Assembly (NCBI GenBank): GCA_002255935.1
Contig: NKIO01000042.1
Span: 1-32,327, forward strand
DNA length: 32,327 nucleotides
Direction: 5' to 3'
Origin: Comamonadaceae bacterium PBBC2
GTDB taxonomy: Bacteria; Pseudomonadota; Gammaproteobacteria; Burkholderiales; Burkholderiaceae_C
Below are positions 1-8,112 of this stretch, piece by piece. Under the pieces are notes generated by a model that saw only the letters and a list, made by a program, of their open reading frames with translations, did not search any database and had not been told where the DNA came from. Numbering within the stretch: position 1 is the first letter of the stretch; each line of letters opens with the position of its first letter. Position numbers and translations under genes: made by a program.

Positions 1-124
1 TGGCTTGGGCGTAGGTCAGGGGGGTGCTCAGGGCCAGCAGGGTGGCGCAGGCGGCGGCGATGGGGTGGACTTTGGATTGGAAGGCGCGGCGAACCGGCGG
101 CCTGTCTAGTTGCTTATGTTTCAC
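1..124 (-). CDS. Partial N-terminus of an exported protein, possibly a TonB-dependent receptor
   Basis: Only the first 41 codons are present; the gene runs off the left edge. The start is a GTG at 122-124, chosen because AAGGAG lies 7 bases upstream on the minus strand (about 132-137). The peptide begins VKHKQLDRPPVRRAF and is followed by a hydrophobic stretch and an AQA-type signal-peptidase site (IAAACATLLALSTPLTYAQA), so the product is exported. A long basic N-terminus before the hydrophobic core is common in TonB-dependent receptors of this bacterial group. That identity is a guess from context: the gene lies downstream of, and in the same direction as, the xylose operon, and an apparent copy of the xylR operator sits about 100 bases upstream of the start. 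Export is fairly sure; family is not. Confidence 0.55.
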   Translation of the reverse strand, partial: MKHKQLDRPPVRRAFQSKVHPIAAACATLLALSTPLTYAQA

Positions 125-227
125 TGGATGTCTCCTTATGGTTCTAGGGTCGGCTATACACGAGAAAGCCTGCGGTTCACAGCTCGACTAAGGGCAGTTG
201 ATCTGCATTGCAAATTTTCAGCACTTT

Positions 228-248
228 AATTCGATCAGTGAACTAATT
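228..248. promoter_or_regulatory. Putative ROK-type XylR operator, copy 1
   Basis: This is an imperfect 21-bp dyad with arms AATTCGATCA and TGAACTAATT around a central G; 8 of 10 base pairs are symmetric. It matches the site at 6320-6340 (read on the minus strand) at 17 of 21 positions, and three further flanking T residues also match. AT-rich arms with an inner C/G are the general form of operators bound by ROK repressors such as NagC and Mlc. It lies about 104 bases upstream of the partial gene at the left edge, in the 203-base gap after the symporter gene. Confidence 0.55.
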
Positions 249-327
249 AGGCGTTTTAGAGGAATTTCTTGGAATAGGTGTTTTCCCGCGTCGGGTCTAC
301 AAAAGAGCGTGCGCTAGGCCCGATCTG

Positions 328-1836
328 TCAGGCTGCCGCGACACCCGCCTCGCGGCGACGCTGGGCCAGCTCTTCGGCCATCTGCAGCGTGGTCTGTTTG
401 CTCAGCTTGTTGGCAATTAAGCAGGCCGTACAGGCCGCAAATAACAGGGCCACCACGATGCTGGACATGAAACGATAGCCTTCTATGGCATTGGCTGCGG
501 CTGGCATCTGGGTGTCATAGTTAAAGAAACCCGCAAGCAACCACAGCAGGCAAGCCGACCCCAACGCGAGTCCTGCCTTTAGCGAGAAGCCAATGGTCGC
601 AAACACCATACCGGTGAAGCGACGGCCTGTCTGCCACTCAGAGTAGTCGGCCGCATCCGCATACATGGCCCACATGACAGCGCAACTGGGTGCATAAACC
701 ACAGCACCGGCAAAGGCCAAGCCCACCATGCCCCAGACTGCCGTAGGCGGTAGAAAGTACAGCGCTAGTGCAGTGAGTGTAGACAACGCAAAACAGGTGG
801 TAGCCACCGTGCGCTTGCCAAAGCGGGCACTCAAGCCTGTGGACAGCATGATGACGAGAATGGTGGTACCGGTGCCGATCATGTTGACAATACTGTTAAA
901 CACATCAGCGACGTTGGAGTTGGCAATGTTGCCGCGCGTACCGTGCACGATATAGCCCATTGTGTCCGCCAGGCTGCCCGAGCTGGCTGCGTCCGCGGTG
1001 GTGAGGCCGAGCATTTCCAAGAAGTCGAACATCGCCGCCTTGTCGGCAAAGTGGTGGTAATAGTTGTAGTGCGCGCCGCCGCGTAGCGCCAGCAGGGCGA
1101 AGTGAAACAAGGTGTAGCAGACCAATGCAATCCACGGGCCGTTTTTCAGCAAATCTAAGAAGTCCTCTTTGGGCGATGACTGCACCTGTGCGACGGGCTT
1201 GATTCGCTCCTTGGTGGTGAAAAATGTGACCATGAACAGCACCAGGCAGGCCACGGCCCAGATGGTCATGGTGACCTGCCAGCCATGCTGGCGATCTGCG
1301 CCCTGTGCGAACTTGGCTACCAGCGGCAGGGTGAGCCCCCCCACCGCGAACTGCGCGATATTGACCGAGACAAAGCGGTAGGAGTTGAGTTTGGTGCGCT
1401 CGTTCAGATCGGCCGTCATGACCCCGCCCAGGGCGGAGTACGGCATGTTGTTCATCGAGTACAGCGTCATCAGCACGGTGTTGGTGATACCTGCGTAGGC
1501 GATCACCATACCCGTGCTCCATCCCCAGCTCGGGTCGGGCGTGGTGTAGGCCAGGACCATAACCACGGCCCAGGGTACCGAGGTCCATAGAATCCACGGC
1601 CTGAACTTACCCCAGCGCGTCTCGGTGCGATCCGCTAGCACGCCCATGACCGGATCGAATACCGCATCCCACAACCGCGGCCACAGCAGGATGGCAGCGG
1701 CCGCGTTGGCGCTCAGCCCGAACACATCGGTATAGAAATTCAGCTGGAACAGGATCATGGTCATGAAGACCAGGTTCGCTGCGGCATCGCCGGCGCTGTA
1801 GCCGGCTTTTTCGATGAATGAAAGGGGCTGGGCCAT
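328..1836 (-). CDS. GPH-family (MFS) sugar:cation symporter, probable xylo-oligosaccharide/xyloside transporter
   Basis: A 502-residue polytopic inner-membrane protein of the glycoside-pentoside-hexuronide:cation symporter family (relatives of MelB, XylP, XynT and UidB). The family signature is clear at residues 61-80: DPVMGVLADR followed by TETRWGKFRP. The N-terminal YSAGDAAANL and about 12 hydrophobic segments also fit. The central loop (about residues 255-320, HYNYYHHFADKAAMFDF onward) is longer than usual, so the protein exceeds the typical 450-470 residues. It is the last gene of the xylR-xylA-GH43 operon, 53 bases after the beta-xylosidase. The likely substrate is therefore xylobiose or short xylo-oligosaccharides for the cytoplasmic GH43 enzyme; free xylose is an alternative. 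Family call is firm; substrate is inferred from context. Confidence 0.9.
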   Translation of the reverse strand: MAQPLSFIEKAGYSAGDAAANLVFMTMILFQLNFYTDVFGLSANAAAAILLWPRLWDAVFDPVMGVLADRTETRWGKFRPWILWTSVPWAVVMVLAYTTPDPSWGWSTGMVIAYAGITNTVLMTLYSMNNMPYSALGGVMTADLNERTKLNSYRFVSVNIAQFAVGGLTLPLVAKFAQGADRQHGWQVTMTIWAVACLVLFMVTFFTTKERIKPVAQVQSSPKEDFLDLLKNGPWIALVCYTLFHFALLALRGGAHYNYYHHFADKAAMFDFLEMLGLTTADAASSGSLADTMGYIVHGTRGNIANSNVADVFNSIVNMIGTGTTILVIMLSTGLSARFGKRTVATTCFALSTLTALALYFLPPTAVWGMVGLAFAGAVVYAPSCAVMWAMYADAADYSEWQTGRRFTGMVFATIGFSLKAGLALGSACLLWLLAGFFNYDTQMPAAANAIEGYRFMSSIVVALLFAACTACLIANKLSKQTTLQMAEELAQRRREAGVAAA

Positions 1837-1889
1837 GTTTTTGTCTCGTCTCTTTTTGTTTGTGAGTCAGTGCTGCGTACCCTGGGCTT

Positions 1890-3536
1890 TTAGGATCGCC
1901 CTTCGTAGTCGAAGTAGTCGAAGTCCGCATGCGCCCGTGTCCCCGCAAGGTCCTGACAAGCCAAGCCGATGAAGTTGCCGGTGAAGCCGAAGCTGCGCGC
2001 GAAGCCATCCTCGAAGCGGGTGGCGAACTCGTCGCTGAGCATGGCGGTATCCAGCGCTGGACCGAAAGACTGCCACACCCCACCCTGCCCGAAGTGGAAC
2101 TGGTAATGCGCATGGTGGAACTCAACCGCCAGGTCCACCGCACCGTCCGCCAACGCCAAGGGTATGCAGGCTTCGCTGAGCTTGCCATCGCGGTTGATCT
2201 GCAGACGCAATACACGCGCGCTGCTGTCAGGATCACAGGTCACGTGCAGATAAGCATGGTTGCTGGTGTTGTAGTAGGCCGCCAGGCCCGCCATCTGCTG
2301 GAAGTGCGTGGGCGCGAACTCCAGGCGTGTCTCGACCCGGCAGTTGAAGTGCTGCTGGCGCCGCGCGACAAGACTTTGTTCAAAAAGACTCATCAACGAT
2401 TCGCGGCCTTTAAGGCGCAGCCAGCCCGGGCGCTCACCCAGAGACAACCAACTCTCGTCGAAAGGAACGCGAAGCGCGTTGAGATGCGGACTGAGTTCAA
2501 TCGCATCGAAATCGTCGCGCACCGGTTCGGCCGGAAACGGATGGGCAGGCAGCGCCGGTGCAGCGACCTGTGCGTGCGGCCGGTTGCCGCCGCCCTCGAT
2601 CTCGGGCCAGTCGTCGTCACGCCAATGAATGCGCTGCAGCGCCGTCTCGCGGCCGAGCGGGCAATGCAGGGCCGGGTAACCGTTGGCGGGATCGTTCTGA
2701 TCCAAATTCGGGCCACTCCACTCCAGTGGCCTGCCGCACAGATGGGCCAGCATCCATTCGCCGGTCTGGGTCTCCACCAGGCTGGCGTGACCGGAGCGTT
2801 GCAGGCCATCGGTGCGCTGCTTCCAGGCTGTTAGCAAAGGGTTGCCGGGCAAGGTCTCGTAGGGGCCGTCGATGTTGCGCGAGCGGGCCAGCGTGACGGC
2901 ATGCTCGCAGAAGGTGCCACCTTCCGCCGTCATCAGGTAGTACCAACCATTGCGGCGATAGATGTGTGGGCCTTCGACGACCTGCAACTCGGTACCGGCA
3001 TAGATGTTCTTCACGGGACCGACCAGGCGGCCCGCTTTCGCGTCGTACTCCTGCAGCAAGATGCCATTGAAATTGTGCTTGCCAGGCACATGGATCCACT
3101 GCTGGTTGAGCAGCCAGTGACGCCCATCCTCGTCATGGAACATGCTCGCGTCAAAGCCCGAGCTGTTCAGGAAAGTGCGTTCGCTCCAGGGTCCGTCAAT
3201 CGACGGCGCCGTAATGAGGTAGTTGTGTGCATCCTTGTGCGCGCCGTACATGCTACGCACATCGGTGTAGACCATCCAGAACAGACCGTCTGTATAACTC
3301 AGGCACGGGGCCCAGATGCCGGACGAGTCCGGATGACCGGTCAGATCGAGCTGGCTCTTGCGCGTGACTGCGTAAGCGCGGTGCTGCCAATGGACAAGGT
3401 CTTTGCTATGGTGGATGCGCACTGCCGGCCACCATTCGAAGGTCGAGGTGGCGAGGTAATAGTCGTCACCGACACGGCAGATCGACGGGTCGGGATGAAA
3501 GCCCGGCAGCACCGGGTTCTGGATCATTTGGGTCAT
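1890..3536 (-). CDS. xynB: GH43 beta-xylosidase (possible alpha-L-arabinofuranosidase side activity), cytoplasmic
   Basis: A 548-residue glycoside hydrolase family 43 enzyme that releases xylose from the non-reducing end of xylo-oligosaccharides by inversion. The N-terminal five-bladed propeller carries the expected catalytic triad: Asp16 in GFHPDPSI (base), Asp129 in SSGFDASMFHD (pKa modulator) and Glu188 in LQVVEGPHIY (acid). The spacing equals that of the Selenomonas xylosidase (14/127/186) shifted by two. Residues about 340-548 form the C-terminal beta-sandwich typical of this subfamily. There is no signal peptide, so substrate must be imported first, consistent with the symporter gene downstream. 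It starts 16 bases after xylA. No strong Shine-Dalgarno precedes the ATG; the internal Met4 is an alternative start. Confidence 0.93.
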   Translation of the reverse strand: MTQMIQNPVLPGFHPDPSICRVGDDYYLATSTFEWWPAVRIHHSKDLVHWQHRAYAVTRKSQLDLTGHPDSSGIWAPCLSYTDGLFWMVYTDVRSMYGAHKDAHNYLITAPSIDGPWSERTFLNSSGFDASMFHDEDGRHWLLNQQWIHVPGKHNFNGILLQEYDAKAGRLVGPVKNIYAGTELQVVEGPHIYRRNGWYYLMTAEGGTFCEHAVTLARSRNIDGPYETLPGNPLLTAWKQRTDGLQRSGHASLVETQTGEWMLAHLCGRPLEWSGPNLDQNDPANGYPALHCPLGRETALQRIHWRDDDWPEIEGGGNRPHAQVAAPALPAHPFPAEPVRDDFDAIELSPHLNALRVPFDESWLSLGERPGWLRLKGRESLMSLFEQSLVARRQQHFNCRVETRLEFAPTHFQQMAGLAAYYNTSNHAYLHVTCDPDSSARVLRLQINRDGKLSEACIPLALADGAVDLAVEFHHAHYQFHFGQGGVWQSFGPALDTAMLSDEFATRFEDGFARSFGFTGNFIGLACQDLAGTRAHADFDYFDYEGRS

Positions 3537-3552
3537 GGCTTAACTGAATCCA

Positions 3553-4872
3553 TTAGGCGACGAACTTGTTGCACCAGTTCTCCAGGAATTCCTGGCGACC
3601 CGAGACCGGCGGCTGGTCGATGTTGCGGTCCCAGGCTTGCTGGGCCACGGCATCGAGCGTGCTCTTGCCCGCCAGTACATCCTGCGCCCAAGGCGCGGTC
3701 CAGCTGCTGTAGCGTTGATCGACAAACTTGCGCATGGTGCCGTCGTTGATCATGGCTTCAGCCATCAGCAAGGCCTTGGCGCAGACATCCACGCCGCCGA
3801 TGTGGGAGTGGAACATGTCCTCTGCGTCCAGCGATTGGCGGCGCGCCTTGGCGTCAAAGTTGGTACCACCATGGGTGTAGCCGCCGCCTTGCAGGATGTA
3901 GTACAGAGCCAGTGCGGTTTCTGGAATATTGTTGGGGAACTGATCGGTGTCCCAGCCGCACTGCATGTCGCCGCGGTTCATGTCGATGGATCCGAAAAGG
4001 CCAGTGGCGTTGGCCATGGCGATTTCGTGTTCAAAGCTGTGCCCGGCCAGTGTGGCGTGGTTGGCTTCTATGTTGACCTTGACTTCCTTCTCCAGACCCC
4101 AGCGCTGCAGCGTGCCGTAGACGGTGGCGACATCGAAGTCGTACTGGTGCTTGCTGGGCTCGCGCGGTTTGGGCTCCAACATGATGAAACCCGGAATGCC
4201 AATCTTGTGCTTGTACTCCACCACCATTTGCAGGAAGCGACCAAACTGTTCACCTTCACGCTTGAGGTCGGTGTTGAGCAGAGTCTCGTAGCCTTCACGG
4301 CCACCCCACAAAACGTAGTTGATACCGCCAAGCGCCTTGGTGGCGTTCATGGCTTCACGCACCTGTAGAGCTGCCATTGCAAAAGTCTCGGCGTCCGGAT
4401 TGGTGGCGGCACCGCTCATGAATCGGCGGTGGCTGAAAGCGTTGGCTGTGCCCCAGAGCAGCTTGATACCCGTGTCGGCCTGCTTTTGGCCCAGCACATC
4501 GACCATGGCCTTGAGATTGTCTACTGACTCACGGGGGGTTGCGCCTTCGGGTGCCACATCGCGGTCGTGGAAGGCGTAATAGGGTAGGCCCAACTTGCTC
4601 ATGAAGGAGAAAGCGGCGTCGGCCTTGGCCTTGGCCGAAGCCATCGGGTCCTGAATCGTCCACCAGGGACGCTCCAGCGTGCCGGTGTGGCTGAAAGGAT
4701 CGAAGCCATTCCAGCAGAAGTTGTGCCAGTAGCAAACCGCGAAGCGCAGTTGCTCCTTCATAGTCTTTCCGAGCACGATGCGATTTTCGTCGTACCAGCG
4801 GTAGGCTAAGGGATTGTTGCTTTGCGGCCCCTCGTAGCGAATGGGTGCAATATCTTTGAAATAGTCAGTCAT
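3553..4872 (-). CDS. xylA: Xylose isomerase
   Basis: A 439-residue class II xylose isomerase that converts D-xylose to D-xylulose in the cytoplasm with two divalent metals. Catalytic His102 and Asp105 are in [13 protein letters not shown]. The metal ligands fall at the same numbers as in the E. coli enzyme: Glu232 (with Lys234) in MLEPKPREP, Glu268 and His271 in [11 protein letters not shown], Asp296 in GSIDMNRGD, Asp307 and Asp309 in GWDTDQFP, and Asp339 in GGTNFDAK. Length is normal for the class. The ATG overlaps the end of xylR by 8 bases (ATGACTGA), so the two are translationally coupled. It is followed at 16 bases by the GH43 gene. No sign of damage. Confidence 0.97.
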   Translation of the reverse strand: MTDYFKDIAPIRYEGPQSNNPLAYRWYDENRIVLGKTMKEQLRFAVCYWHNFCWNGFDPFSHTGTLERPWWTIQDPMASAKAKADAAFSFMSKLGLPYYAFHDRDVAPEGATPRESVDNLKAMVDVLGQKQADTGIKLLWGTANAFSHRRFMSGAATNPDAETFAMAALQVREAMNATKALGGINYVLWGGREGYETLLNTDLKREGEQFGRFLQMVVEYKHKIGIPGFIMLEPKPREPSKHQYDFDVATVYGTLQRWGLEKEVKVNIEANHATLAGHSFEHEIAMANATGLFGSIDMNRGDMQCGWDTDQFPNNIPETALALYYILQGGGYTHGGTNFDAKARRQSLDAEDMFHSHIGGVDVCAKALLMAEAMINDGTMRKFVDQRYSSWTAPWAQDVLAGKSTLDAVAQQAWDRNIDQPPVSGRQEFLENWCNKFVA

Positions 4873-6088
4873 GTCTCGTTCCAGTTGAGGGTTGGTTTTG
4901 ATAAGTGAGCGGTCGTGTTAAGTGATAACGGACCAAGGCTGCGGCACCAATGGCTACTGCGTCTTCGCCGTAGCCAGTGGTCTGGATTAGTGGGGCGGGC
5001 AACTGGGCCACAGTCGAATACTCTTTGAGTACGGCGAGCGCTGGGGAGAGAAAGGCGTCGCCCAGCTGCATGGCAGGGCCGCCCAACACAATCCGCATAG
5101 GGTCAAAGGCAACCCACAAATTGTTGAGCAGCACCCCTAAGTTTCGACCCGCTACTTCGACTGCGGCAGTCCGCGACGCTACGCCCGATTGAACTTGCTC
5201 AAACAGCGTCTGTAGCGCCTGTCGCCTCTCAGGCATGGACTTTCCGACCTTGCCCAGCAAATTGCCCAACCCGATAACGGCCTCCGCACAGCCACGGCGC
5301 CCGCATGAGCAGAGCGGCCCGTTGGCTTGCAAAATCGTATGCCCAACCTCGCCAGCAAATCCGCGATAGCCGGTTAGCAGGCTGTCGCGAACCACAACAC
5401 CAGCACCGACTCCATAGCCAATACTTAAGTAGATCAGCGGGTCCGCCCCTGACTGTGCAGAGAATTCAAACTCGGCCAGTGCAGCGACATCGGCTTCATT
5501 TTGAACAAAGAGCGGGAGATCGGCTAGAGGCGTGGCAAGGAAATGGTTGCGCAGTTGCTCGGCTGCATTTACGTTTTTCCAGCCGAGGTTAGGAGCAAAG
5601 TGCAAGACACCCGCAGACTCGTCGACACCACCGTGCATGCCTACACCGATGCCGAGAATGGTTCGCTGCTGGGTGATGAGTTTGCGGGCGACGCGAACCA
5701 TAGCTTTGGCTAGCAACTTCAGGCACGCTGAAACGTTATTGACGTTTTCGTAGGGCACTACATGGTGCTCCAGTACTTCGCCCAGTAGGTTGGTTGCGAC
5801 AATGCGAATTTCATCGATGCCAAGATCGGCCCCGAGCAGAGCCAAGCGCGCACCGTCAATGTGCAATGGCGTGGGACGTCGTCCCAAACTACCCGTAACG
5901 ACCAGCTCGCTTTCGCTGAACCAACCCTCCTCCACAAGCTCGCGAACCAGCAAGCTCACAGTGGACTTTGTAAGTCCGACAGCTTCGGCCAAGTCTGCAC
6001 GCGACAGCTCAGACTCGCTCAAAAGCTTGCGCACGAGCACCATACGATTAATTTGCCGCAGAAGCTGTTGATCACCTGTTACTAGCAT
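4865..6088 (-). CDS. xylR: ROK-family transcriptional repressor of the xylose operon (XylR type)
   Basis: A 407-residue ROK-family regulator. An N-terminal MarR-like winged helix covers about residues 12-70 ([20 protein letters not shown] is the recognition region). It is followed by the sugar-kinase-like ROK domain with [11 protein letters not shown] and the ROK zinc site: His250 in GEVGH, then Cys260, Cys262 and Cys267 in [11 protein letters not shown]. Such proteins repress pentose operons and release DNA on binding xylose. It is the first gene of the xylR-xylA-GH43-symporter operon and its last codons overlap xylA, so autoregulation is expected. An AGGA lies 7 bases before the ATG at 6088. 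A candidate operator lies 232 bases upstream (6320-6340), with a second copy at 228-248. Confidence 0.92.
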   Translation of the reverse strand: MLVTGDQQLLRQINRMVLVRKLLSESELSRADLAEAVGLTKSTVSLLVRELVEEGWFSESELVVTGSLGRRPTPLHIDGARLALLGADLGIDEIRIVATNLLGEVLEHHVVPYENVNNVSACLKLLAKAMVRVARKLITQQRTILGIGVGMHGGVDESAGVLHFAPNLGWKNVNAAEQLRNHFLATPLADLPLFVQNEADVAALAEFEFSAQSGADPLIYLSIGYGVGAGVVVRDSLLTGYRGFAGEVGHTILQANGPLCSCGRRGCAEAVIGLGNLLGKVGKSMPERRQALQTLFEQVQSGVASRTAAVEVAGRNLGVLLNNLWVAFDPMRIVLGGPAMQLGDAFLSPALAVLKEYSTVAQLPAPLIQTTGYGEDAVAIGAAALVRYHLTRPLTYQNQPSTGTRHD

Positions 6089-6319
6089 GGATGGGTCCTA
6101 AGGTTATTGGATATACCCAGATTACCACCGCAATTTTTCGATCCATTGGCGGCCACAGGAACTACCAAGAGCGCAAATGTCACGCGCCTCAACAGAGGCT
6201 GAGCAACCATCACCAGCTTTGAAAGCCCCCACCCAGAAATTGTCATGACACTTTGAAGAATTAGCTTGAACAATGTGACTATCGAGTTACGCACCGATTG
6301 AAAGGGGTGCATTATCGCC

Positions 6320-6340
6320 AATTAGTGCGATGGTCGAATT
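6320..6340. promoter_or_regulatory. Putative ROK-type XylR operator, copy 2 (xylR-xylA operon)
   Basis: Read on the minus strand the site has arms AATTCGACCA and CGCACTAATT around a central T. It matches copy 1 (228-248) at 17 of 21 positions and also shares the preceding TTT. Internal symmetry is weaker than in copy 1 (6 of 10 pairs). A GATAAT hexamer begins just beyond it on the minus strand, so a bound repressor would cover a promoter there. Confidence 0.55.
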
Positions 6341-6359
6341 AAATGCTTTTTTGAGCTCG

Positions 6360-6383
6360 CCTAGTACTAGGGTCTTCCCTAGT
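6360..6383. repeat. Nested inverted repeats just past the ABC operon
   Basis: Two overlapping structures are present: the perfect 12-bp palindrome CCTAGTACTAGG (6360-6371), and ACTAGGG / CCCTAGT separated by four bases (6366-6383). They can form alternative hairpins. They lie 20 bases past the stop codon of the permease gene on the minus strand. There is no T-run after the stem in that direction, so a standard intrinsic terminator is not supported. Confidence 0.45.
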
Positions 6384-6402
6384 TTGCCGGTCGGTTTACC
6401 AG

Positions 6403-7260
6403 TCAACCCTTGGTCGGATGTTCTTTCACACGGCTGACCAGTTGTGTCGGGTTCACAAACCGCAGCGCGATCAGCAGCCACAAGACCGTGATCGCCATGT
6501 AAATCATGGCCATCGCATCCACCGACTGCCCGGCCCGCACACCGGCTGCAAACACGGCGTAGTACAGCGCCACCACCAATGTTTGCGTGTCGGGCCCTGC
6601 CACCAAAAAGGTCAGCTCAAACATGGCCACCGTGCGCACCAGCACCAGCAGGCCTGCCGCCAGCACACCCGGCGCGAGCAGTGGTACCAGCGTGTAGAAG
6701 AACATCTGGCGGGTATTGGCACCAAACACCCGTGCAGCCGATTCGATGTTGGTGTCGATCTGCTCCACAAACGGCGTCATCACCAGAATCACAAACGGCA
6801 GCGCCGGAATCATGTTGGCGATGATCACGCCCGGCAGGGTGCCTGCCAGATGCAATTGGTACATCACGGTCGCCAGTGGAATGCCATAGGTAATGGGCGG
6901 CACCATCAGCGGCAGCAGAAACAGCAGGGTCAGCATCCGCTTGCCCCGAAAATCCTTGCGCGCCAGGGTGTAGGCTGCGGGCACGCCCAGCAGCAGCGAC
7001 AGAAACACCACCGAGAACACCACCACCACGGTCACCACCAGCACATGGTCGAGCTGAAACTCCTTCCAGGCTGCCAGGTACCAGCTGACGGTGTAGGCAT
7101 CGGGCAGCCAGGTGCCCAGCCAGCGGGTGGCGACGGAGTTGGTTGCCACCGCCGCAATCAGCAGCCCCACGTTGACGAGAAAAAAACCGATCACCCCCCA
7201 GACCAGCGCGCGCCATGCGCGGTCGCGCAGGGCCCCTGTGTTTGATGCCATGGTGCTCAT
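6403..7260 (-). CDS. ABC transporter inner-membrane permease (PotC-like)
   Basis: A 285-residue permease of the binding-protein-dependent transport family, with about six transmembrane segments. The cytoplasmic coupling loop is at about residues 183-215 (AARVFGANTRQMFFYTLVPLLAPG, broken here by the motif core), equivalent to the EAA loop of spermidine/putrescine and Fe3+ permeases. The ATG is preceded by GGAGG and overlaps the stop of the upstream permease by four bases (ATGA). It is the last gene of the order binding protein - ATPase - permease - permease. Architecture resembles PotABCD, but the co-oriented upstream neighbour is an alpha-glucuronidase, so a uronate or aldouronate substrate is inferred rather than a polyamine. 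Confidence 0.88.
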   Translation of the reverse strand: MSTMASNTGALRDRAWRALVWGVIGFFLVNVGLLIAAVATNSVATRWLGTWLPDAYTVSWYLAAWKEFQLDHVLVVTVVVVFSVVFLSLLLGVPAAYTLARKDFRGKRMLTLLFLLPLMVPPITYGIPLATVMYQLHLAGTLPGVIIANMIPALPFVILVMTPFVEQIDTNIESAARVFGANTRQMFFYTLVPLLAPGVLAAGLLVLVRTVAMFELTFLVAGPDTQTLVVALYYAVFAAGVRAGQSVDAMAMIYMAITVLWLLIALRFVNPTQLVSRVKEHPTKG

Positions 7261-8111
7261 CCTTTGCCTCCGGCCACAGGCCCACGGTAAAACAGCGAAC
7301 GCAACGCCAGCGCCGCCGCCACGATGGCCAGTTGGGCTACCCCCATCACCATGGCCACGGCGGAGGCGAGTGAATAGTCATACTGCTCAAAAGCCGCCTC
7401 ATAGGCCGCAATGGCAATCACCCGCGTAGTACCTGCGGGTGAGCCCAGCAGCACGGCCGAGGGGAACACCGAAAACGCCTGCACAAAACTCAGGCAAAAC
7501 GCCATGACCAGGCCGGGCGTAAGCAGCGGCAGGTAGATGTGGCGAAAACGGTTCCAGCCGTCTGCCCCCAGCGTGGCGGCGGCGCGTGGCAGCACCGGGT
7601 CTATGCCGGTGATGTAAGACAGGATCAACAGATAGGCAAACGGAAAGCCGGTGATGACCAACGAGATCAGCACGCCCCAGTAGTTGTGCGTCAGGCGGAT
7701 AGAGCCTTCATATACCTGTAGCCAGCGCAGGGACTGCGCCAGCCAGCCCTGCGGCCCAAAATAGGTCAGCATGCCCTCGGCGATCAGCACGGTACCCAGG
7801 GTGAGCGGTATCACCAGCAGCGTGGACACCAGGCGCTGGTAAGGGCCTTTGGTGCGCGTGGCGTAGGCAATGGCCAGTGCAAAAAATACATTGATGCAGG
7901 TCGCAGGCAGCGCAAGCTGCATCGTATTGCCCAGGGTTCGCCACAGGTCTTCGGTCTGGAAGAAATGGATGTAGTTCTGAAAAACACCCCCCTCCTGCGG
8001 CTGGAACGAGAGCACCAGTCCGTACGCAAAGGGGTAGACGAAGAACATCAGCATCACCGCTGCTGCGGGCGCGACCAGCACCACGGCCGGGTCAAACCAG
8101 GGGCGTGTCAT
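7257..8111 (-). CDS. ABC transporter inner-membrane permease (PotB-like)
   Basis: A 284-residue permease with about six transmembrane segments, beginning MTRPWFDPAVVLVAPAAAV. The coupling loop is around PRAAATLGADGWNRFRHIYL. The frame is open further upstream to 8315, but that extension lies inside the ATPase gene. An AGGAGG placed 6 bases before the ATG at 8111 decides the start. It follows the ATPase stop with one base between (TGA-T-ATG). It pairs with the next permease to form the membrane channel of the importer. Confidence 0.88.
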   Translation of the reverse strand: MTRPWFDPAVVLVAPAAAVMLMFFVYPFAYGLVLSFQPQEGGVFQNYIHFFQTEDLWRTLGNTMQLALPATCINVFFALAIAYATRTKGPYQRLVSTLLVIPLTLGTVLIAEGMLTYFGPQGWLAQSLRWLQVYEGSIRLTHNYWGVLISLVITGFPFAYLLILSYITGIDPVLPRAAATLGADGWNRFRHIYLPLLTPGLVMAFCLSFVQAFSVFPSAVLLGSPAGTTRVIAIAAYEAAFEQYDYSLASAVAMVMGVAQLAIVAAALALRSLFYRGPVAGGKG

Positions 8112-8112
8112 A

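Larger units (their letters stand above)
6089..6402. other. 314-base intergenic region: xylR operon control region and end of the ABC transporter operon
   Basis: No convincing gene is seen here. The region holds the putative XylR operator (6320-6340), a hairpin-forming repeat next to the ABC operon's end (6360-6383), a perfect 10-bp palindrome TGTCATGACA at 6241-6250 and a long xylR leader. On the minus strand GATAAT, at about 6312-6317, just after the operator, is the best candidate -10 box for xylR, but no good -35 box accompanies it. A 79-residue open frame at 6082-6321 (minus) lacks family features and overlaps the xylR start, so it is not called. Confidence 0.6.

Noticed and set aside
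1929..2834. 301-codon open frame on the plus strand opposite the GH43 gene
   Set aside because: It is a mirror of a GC-rich coding gene, has no recognisable domain and overlaps an enzyme with intact catalytic residues.
2901..4368. Long plus-strand open frames (282 and 243 codons) opposite GH43 and xylA
   Set aside because: Both are antisense to unmistakable genes, lack family motifs and show composition expected of a reversed coding strand.
6082..6321. 79-codon minus-strand frame upstream of xylR
   Set aside because: It overlaps the xylR start, has no ribosome-binding site or homology-like pattern, and the region is better explained as the operon's control region.
6418..7245. 275-codon plus-strand frame rich in His and Gln opposite the permease
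   Set aside because: The His/Gln richness is what results from reading a Leu/Val/Trp-rich membrane protein backwards; no start signal.
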